A model generated the notes under the pieces. It searched no databases. It was not told where the DNA came from and worked only from the letters and a program-made list of their open reading frames with translations. From Planctomycetota bacterium (GTDB taxonomy: Bacteria; Planctomycetota; Phycisphaerae; Phycisphaerales; SM1A02): a stretch of 64,000 nt of DNA. Shown here piece by piece: positions 63,894 through 64,000 of the stretch (the first letter of the stretch is position 1; the number at the start of each line of letters is the position of its first letter). The translations under genes were made by a program, and so were the position numbers. The DNA is taken from positions 1 through 64,000 of the forward strand of contig JACZRS010000017.1 of the NCBI GenBank assembly GCA_022574595.1. Reading direction: 5' to 3'.

Positions 63894-64000
63894 AAGAAAA
63901 AAACAAAGAAAAGTAAAATTTACCGGCCGAGAACCAGTAGCTGCTGAATAAGGTCATTAGTCGTTGTGATAATTCTACTTGACGCGGAATAGCCCGTTGA

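Overview
The window reads as a bacterial chromosome segment of moderate GC (roughly 45-50 % by eye), most likely from the Planctomycetota and probably Phycisphaerae-like. The evidence is indirect. Three small membrane proteins end in a CxxCGYxLxGL...CPECG zinc ribbon, a type I associate with that group. There are exported EF-hand and RG-rich proteins, an LpxA (lipid A) gene together with flagellar FlbD and a CheX-like protein, a very large PurF-type enzyme, and many genes without a strong Shine-Dalgarno site. No rRNA or marker was available to settle taxonomy.

Region 1-21.36 kb is an accessory island whose left end is outside the window. It holds a winged-helix regulator with an in-frame 24-bp repeat array, an SCP2-like protein, a small protein followed by a tyrosinase that carries a copy of that small protein at its N terminus, and an unknown 444-residue protein. 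A tight three-gene cassette follows (ParB-fold/adenine methyltransferase, helix-turn-helix protein, phage terminase large subunit) with no capsid, portal or tail genes in view. Then come defence-type genes: a 1986-residue DUF4011/SF1 helicase/Vsr-like nuclease/DUF3320 protein, a RloC/PrrC-like AAA ATPase with a zinc hook and a candidate R-E-H nuclease triad, RmuC, and a large serine recombinase. The island stops just before tRNA-Glu(UUC).

Region 21.4-42.3 kb is core chromosome: a nucleosidase-family protein, nadD, a tandem pair of zinc-ribbon membrane proteins, lepA, a Skp/OmpH-like protein, a zf-TFIIB protein that needs a -1 frameshift or a non-standard start, lipB, lpxA, a metallo-beta-lactamase-fold hydrolase, purF, two TPR-type genes, rpsD, a PpiD/SurA-like membrane protein, a tRNA-binding OB-fold protein and ileS. 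Region 42.3-46.5 kb contains a ZIP transporter with its ArsR regulator and a decayed second copy of the same ZIP gene. Between the two copies lie a CheX-like gene and a more GC-rich AhpD-like gene.

Region 46.6-64 kb is again core: tRNA-Ala(CGC), mutS followed by two tandem thioredoxin-fold genes, a von Willebrand factor A protein, an ECF sigma/anti-sigma operon with EF-hand and CpxP-like exported products, an exported EF-hand peroxiredoxin-like protein, obg, rpmA, a GNAT acetyltransferase, dnaA, a DegT-type aminotransferase and flbD.

The most interesting layer is not genic. At least two families of small palindromic repeats and a family of 7-bp-period repeats are scattered through the window. 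One palindrome family has three copies whose stems differ only by compensatory base changes. One of those copies sits in frame inside lipB and has been amplified there to three 33-bp units. This suggests small structured elements that tolerate, or exploit, insertion into a housekeeping enzyme.
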